From contig CANIWY010000039.1 in assembly GCA_947471695.1 (NCBI GenBank), forward strand, positions 1 through 9,213: a stretch of 9,213 bases of DNA, in the 5' to 3' direction. Each line of letters starts with the position of its first letter. Within the stretch, counting starts at the first letter, position 1. A model generated the notes under the pieces. That model had not been told where the DNA came from. It searched no databases and was given only the letters and a program-made list of their open reading frames with translations. Positions 6,271-9,213 of the stretch are shown here, in pieces. The position numbers were made by a program, and so were the translations under genes. The DNA is from Nitrosomonadaceae bacterium (GTDB lineage: Bacteria > Pseudomonadota > Gammaproteobacteria > Burkholderiales > Nitrosomonadaceae).

Positions 6271-8115
6271 ATGTACCCACTACTCGACACTATCAACACA
6301 CCTTCTGAGTTACGCCTACTCGAACGCAAGGCGCTGCCAAAACTCGCCGATGAGTTACGTAACTTTTTAGTCGAGTCTGTATCGTCAACCGGCGGCCACC
6401 TCTCATCCAATCTTGGCACGGTCGAATTGACCATTGCCCTCCATTACGTTTTTAACACCCCATACGACCGCTTGGTATGGGATGTCGGTCACCAGACCTA
6501 TGCTCACAAAGTCCTGACGGGGCGCCGTGAAGGCATGAAGAAATTGCGCATGCAAGGAGGTGTTGCTGGCTTCCCTCGGCGCGATGAAAGTGAATATGAT
6601 GCCTTTGGTACAGCCCATTCCAGCACCTCCATCAGCGCCGCGCTTGGGATGGCAGTGGCCGCTCAGCTAGAAGGAACAGATAGGCGCTCTGTCGCCATTA
6701 TAGGTGACGGCGCATTGAGCGCGGGGATGGCATTCGAGGCCTTAAACAATGCCGGAGCCATGAACACGAACCTATTGGTGGTGCTGAATGACAACGACAT
6801 GTCAATCTCGCGCCCGGTCGGGGCGCTAAATAACTATCTCGCCAAACTCATGTCTGGAAGATTCTATGCTACAGCTCGGCGGGCGGGCGAGAAGATGTTG
6901 GGTGTAGTACCGCCGGTACTGGAACTCGCCAAACGCGCTGAAGAGCATGTGAAGGGGATGGTGACGCCAAGCACCCTGTTTGAAGAGTTTGGTTTTAACT
7001 ACATCGGCCCCATTGATGGTCATGACCTCGATGTATTGGTCGCTACGCTCAGTAACATCAGGCATCTCGATGGTCCGCAGTTCCTCCATGTCGTGACCCG
7101 CAAAGGGGCTGGTTACCAAGCCGCAGAAGATGACCCCATTCTCTATCACGGAGTGTCCAAGTTTAATCCGGACACAGGTATCATATCCAAGCCCGCCGGC
7201 AAGCCAAGCTATACCCAGATTTTCGGTGACTGGTTGTGTGACATGGCTGCACTGGACAAACGACTCATTGGAATCACTCCGGCGATGCGCGAAGGATCTG
7301 GGCTGGTGAGATTCTCCCAAGAATATCCCGACCGCTATTTTGATGTTGGTATCGCAGAGCAGCATGCGGTCACCTTTGCAGCGGGCTTAGCCTGTGATGG
7401 AATGAAACCGGTCGTGGCGATTTACTCAACCTTTTTACAGCGTGCGTATGACCAGTTGATCCACGATGTCGCCATCCAAAACTTACCGGTGGTATTTGCC
7501 ATAGACCGTGCCGGACTGGTCGGAGCAGATGGCCCTACCCATGCTGGTAGCTTTGATTTGAGTTATTTACGCTGCGTCCCAAACATGACGGTGATGACCC
7601 CTTCAGATGAGGATGAATGTCGTCAGATGCTCTACACTGCATTCCAAATGAATTCTCCAACCGCAGTCCGCTATCCCCGCGGCGCCGGAACCGGCGTGAC
7701 CCCTCAAAAAGAAATGCGCTCATTACCGCTGGGTCGTGGTGAGATTCGCCGAAAAGGAGAGAAGATCGCGCTGCTGGCCTTTGGCAGCATGCTCACCCCC
7801 TGTCTGAAAGCGGCGGAAGAGCTCAATGCGACCGTTGTTAATATGCGATTTGTCAAACCATTGGATGCAGATTTGATCGAATCTCTGGCAGCGGAATATT
7901 CACTACTTGTGACCGTCGAGGAGAATACCATCATCGGTGGAGCAGGTAGCGCAGTTGCAGAGTCTCTAGAAAACAAAGGGATCTCCGTCCCGTTACTGCA
8001 TCTAGGTCTTCCGGACATATTCATTGATCAGGGGGACCCTTCACAGATGTTGTCTGACTGCGGCCTAGACAAGACGGGCATCATCAAGTCTGTCAGATTA
8101 AGACTGCCCGCATAG
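6271..8115 (+). CDS. dxs: 1-deoxy-D-xylulose-5-phosphate synthase
   Basis: Thiamine-diphosphate enzyme that joins pyruvate and glyceraldehyde 3-phosphate to 1-deoxyxylulose 5-phosphate, the first and rate-setting step of the MEP isoprenoid pathway (the product also feeds thiamine and pyridoxal synthesis). It has 614 residues (E. coli 620). Motifs: GGHLSSNLG (41-49), VWDVGHQTYAHK (69-80), the cofactor motif GDG (145-147) to NDND (173-176), catalytic glutamate E363 in IAEQHA, YSTFLQRAYDQ (385-395), DRAGLVGADGPTH (412-424) with H424. The transketolase C-terminal domain follows, from about 485. ATG at 6271 has AGGA (6262-6265) five bases before it. It is second to ispA in flow but adjacent, so supply and use of C5 units are encoded together. 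All key residues seem intact. Confidence 0.97.
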   Translation: MYPLLDTINTPSELRLLERKALPKLADELRNFLVESVSSTGGHLSSNLGTVELTIALHYVFNTPYDRLVWDVGHQTYAHKVLTGRREGMKKLRMQGGVAGFPRRDESEYDAFGTAHSSTSISAALGMAVAAQLEGTDRRSVAIIGDGALSAGMAFEALNNAGAMNTNLLVVLNDNDMSISRPVGALNNYLAKLMSGRFYATARRAGEKMLGVVPPVLELAKRAEEHVKGMVTPSTLFEEFGFNYIGPIDGHDLDVLVATLSNIRHLDGPQFLHVVTRKGAGYQAAEDDPILYHGVSKFNPDTGIISKPAGKPSYTQIFGDWLCDMAALDKRLIGITPAMREGSGLVRFSQEYPDRYFDVGIAEQHAVTFAAGLACDGMKPVVAIYSTFLQRAYDQLIHDVAIQNLPVVFAIDRAGLVGADGPTHAGSFDLSYLRCVPNMTVMTPSDEDECRQMLYTAFQMNSPTAVRYPRGAGTGVTPQKEMRSLPLGRGEIRRKGEKIALLAFGSMLTPCLKAAEELNATVVNMRFVKPLDADLIESLAAEYSLLVTVEENTIIGGAGSAVAESLENKGISVPLLHLGLPDIFIDQGDPSQMLSDCGLDKTGIIKSVRLRLPA

Positions 8116-8136
8116 TCACTTCAAGTATTTTCTCTC

Positions 8137-8157
8137 CCGGCAATTAATACCTGCCGG
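8137..8157 (+). repeat. Small hairpin between dxs and folE2
   Basis: CCGGCA (8137-8142) and TGCCGG (8152-8157) can pair around a 9-base AT-rich loop. No T-run follows, so this is not a typical terminator; it may stabilise or partly attenuate the transcript before folE2. Confidence 0.35.
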
Positions 8158-8183
8158 CACTTCCTCTGTAGGAGATTATCATT

Positions 8184-8987
8184 ATGCATCAAGAGGCTGA
8201 CTTACCCATTGCCGACGTTCAGAGCACCCCCGACACGAGACATATCGCAATCGACCGGGTCGGGATTAAGGCCATCCGCCACCCGGTAAAGGTCGCTGAC
8301 AAGGATGGTGGCGTTCAGCATACCGTTGCTGTATTCAACATGTATGTGGGTCTGCCGCATAACTTCAAGGGCACTCATATGTCGCGTTTCGTGGAGATAC
8401 TCAACGACCACGAACGTGAAATCTCTGTGGAATCGTTCGAGAGCATTCTGTGGGCAATGGTTAAAAGACTGGAATCGGAGTCCGGCCACATAGAGATGAC
8501 CTTTCCCTACTTCATCAATAAAGCAGCCCCAGTGTCTGGAGTACAAAGCCTGTTGGATTATGAAGTAACCTTCATCGGGGAGATTAAAAACGGCCGATAC
8601 GAGTTCACTATGAAGGTTGTTGTCCCGGTAACGAGCCTATGCCCATGTTCCAAGAAAATTTCTGACTATGGCGCGCATAACCAACGTTCTCATATATCGA
8701 TATCCGTGCGTACTAACTGCTTTGTCTGGATTGAGGATATGGTTAGGATGGCAGAAAGCTATGCTTCATGTGAACTGTATGGCCTATTAAAACGCCCAGA
8801 TGAGAAGTATGTGACTGAAAAGGCCTATGACAACCCCAAGTTTGTCGAGGACCTGGTCCGTGATGTCGCTGCATCTCTAAACAGGGATTCACGCATTGAT
8901 GCCTACACGGTGGAGTCTGAGAATTTTGAGTCTATCCACAACCACTCAGCCTATGCGCTGATTGAACGGGACAAGACAAAGAGTTAA
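8184..8987 (+). CDS. folE2: GTP cyclohydrolase IB (FolE2 type)
   Basis: Opens and rearranges GTP to 7,8-dihydroneopterin triphosphate, the first step of folate and pterin synthesis. FolE2 is unrelated in detail to the zinc-dependent FolE and can work with other metals. It has 267 residues, normal for the family. Motifs: KGTHMSRFVEIL (62-73), VPVTSLCPCSKKIS (147-160), GAHNQRSH (163-170), and SIHNHSAYA (250-258) near the end. By comparison with the Neisseria enzyme as I recall it, C153, H165 and E207 are likely metal ligands and E222 is also in the active site. ATG at 8184 has AGGAG nine bases upstream. Last gene of the operon, 68 bases after dxs. FolE2 is sometimes under Zur control, but no Zur-like site is obvious here; the gap is too short to judge. 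Confidence 0.95.
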   Translation: MHQEADLPIADVQSTPDTRHIAIDRVGIKAIRHPVKVADKDGGVQHTVAVFNMYVGLPHNFKGTHMSRFVEILNDHEREISVESFESILWAMVKRLESESGHIEMTFPYFINKAAPVSGVQSLLDYEVTFIGEIKNGRYEFTMKVVVPVTSLCPCSKKISDYGAHNQRSHISISVRTNCFVWIEDMVRMAESYASCELYGLLKRPDEKYVTEKAYDNPKFVEDLVRDVAASLNRDSRIDAYTVESENFESIHNHSAYALIERDKTKS

Positions 8988-9004
8988 AGAGGTACGAAAA
9001 GAAC

Positions 9005-9035
9005 CGCGCCACTCCCTGAAAAGAAGAGTGGCGCG
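9005..9035 (-). terminator. Strong stem-loop terminator between convergent folE2 and amoC
   Basis: CGCGCCACTC (9005-9014) and GAGTGGCGCG (9026-9035) form a perfect 10-bp GC-rich stem with an 11-base loop. On the minus strand it is followed by a T-rich tail (GTTCTTTTCG, 9004-8995), so it looks like an intrinsic terminator for amoC, 29 bases after its stop. On the plus strand it starts 17 bases after the folE2 stop but has no T tail; it may still act in both directions. Confidence 0.8.
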
Positions 9036-9064
9036 ACAATACAGCCCAGACAAGTCGATGTGAT

Positions 9065-9213
9065 TTAGTCTTTGGTATAAACGATGCGGTTGTTCAGAAT
9101 GACTTTACTCTGACCATTCCAGATCACGTCTGTCAGGTTCGAGTAACGGGTAATGATCTGTGCTGCAATACCGCCTGAGAACAGACCCGACCAGCCCAAG
9201 ATCACGAAGCCCC
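9065..9213 (-). CDS. amoC: Ammonia monooxygenase subunit C, C-terminal 48 residues
   Basis: Only the end of the gene is in the window. The frame runs from the right edge to a TAA at 9065-9067. The translation begins in the last membrane helix (GFVILGWSGLFSGG) and continues AAQIITRYSNLTDV, WNGQSKVILNNRIV and a short YTKD end. This matches the C-terminus of betaproteobacterial AmoC from memory; methanotroph PmoC ends differently. AmoC is a membrane subunit of the copper enzyme that oxidises ammonia to hydroxylamine. In the usual operon amoA follows amoC directly; here a terminator and the convergent folE2 follow instead, so this appears to be a separate single copy. Such extra copies in Nitrosomonas (amoC3) are linked to stress and starvation recovery. 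Small changes (NG for NN, the YTKD tail) fit a divergent copy. Confidence 0.85.
   Translation of the reverse strand, partial: GFVILGWSGLFSGGIAAQIITRYSNLTDVIWNGQSKVILNNRIVYTKD

Noticed and set aside
6826..7365. Minus-strand open frame of 179 codons inside dxs
   Set aside because: It lies wholly opposite dxs, whose plus-strand protein has all family motifs; the opposite-strand translation has no recognisable domain.

Overview
The window comes from a bacterial chromosome, most likely a betaproteobacterial ammonia oxidiser (Nitrosomonas/Nitrosospira group). The best clue is at the right edge. The minus strand there encodes the last 48 residues of a protein whose end (AAQIITRYSNLTDV, then WN.QSK.ILNNR) matches the C-terminus of betaproteobacterial AmoC, ammonia monooxygenase subunit C, as I remember it. 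The block xseB-ispA-dxs-folE2 with a divergent Rieske gene also fits betaproteobacteria. Genus cannot be decided from this window.

Layout. Left half, all minus strand, in order of transcription: a Rieske-type oxygenase alpha subunit (4775-3669), a ten-helix EamA/DMT-family transporter (3593-2748), a SpoIIAA-like (STAS/SEC14 fold) protein (2664-2320), a 533-base spacer with inverted repeats and a possible small gene, then a fatty-acyl-AMP ligase-like enzyme (1786 to beyond the left edge). Right half, plus strand: xseB (5088-5342), ispA (5332-6225), dxs (6271-8115) and folE2 (8184-8987). The two halves are separated by a 312-base divergent promoter region. After folE2 comes a perfect 10-bp stem-loop terminator, then the convergent amoC end (9213-9065).

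How the genes work together. Dxs makes 1-deoxyxylulose 5-phosphate, the first MEP-pathway intermediate. IspA condenses the resulting C5 units to farnesyl diphosphate for quinones, undecaprenyl carriers and hopanoids. FolE2 starts folate/pterin synthesis and XseB is the small subunit of exonuclease VII. These are housekeeping genes in one likely transcript. The minus-strand genes look accessory: an oxygenase, an exporter-like permease and an acyl-activating enzyme could form a small-molecule or lipid tailoring and export route, but no substrate can be read from the sequence.

Most notable points: the amoC is not followed by amoA and so looks like a stand-alone copy; the Rieske gene has a hairpin over its ribosome binding site with a short upstream reading frame ending inside it; the transporter start overlaps the stop of a 22-codon frame that bridges it to the Rieske gene; and an open frame of about 40 codons lies just before the ligase. 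No tRNA, rRNA, CRISPR array, insertion sequence or prophage gene was seen.
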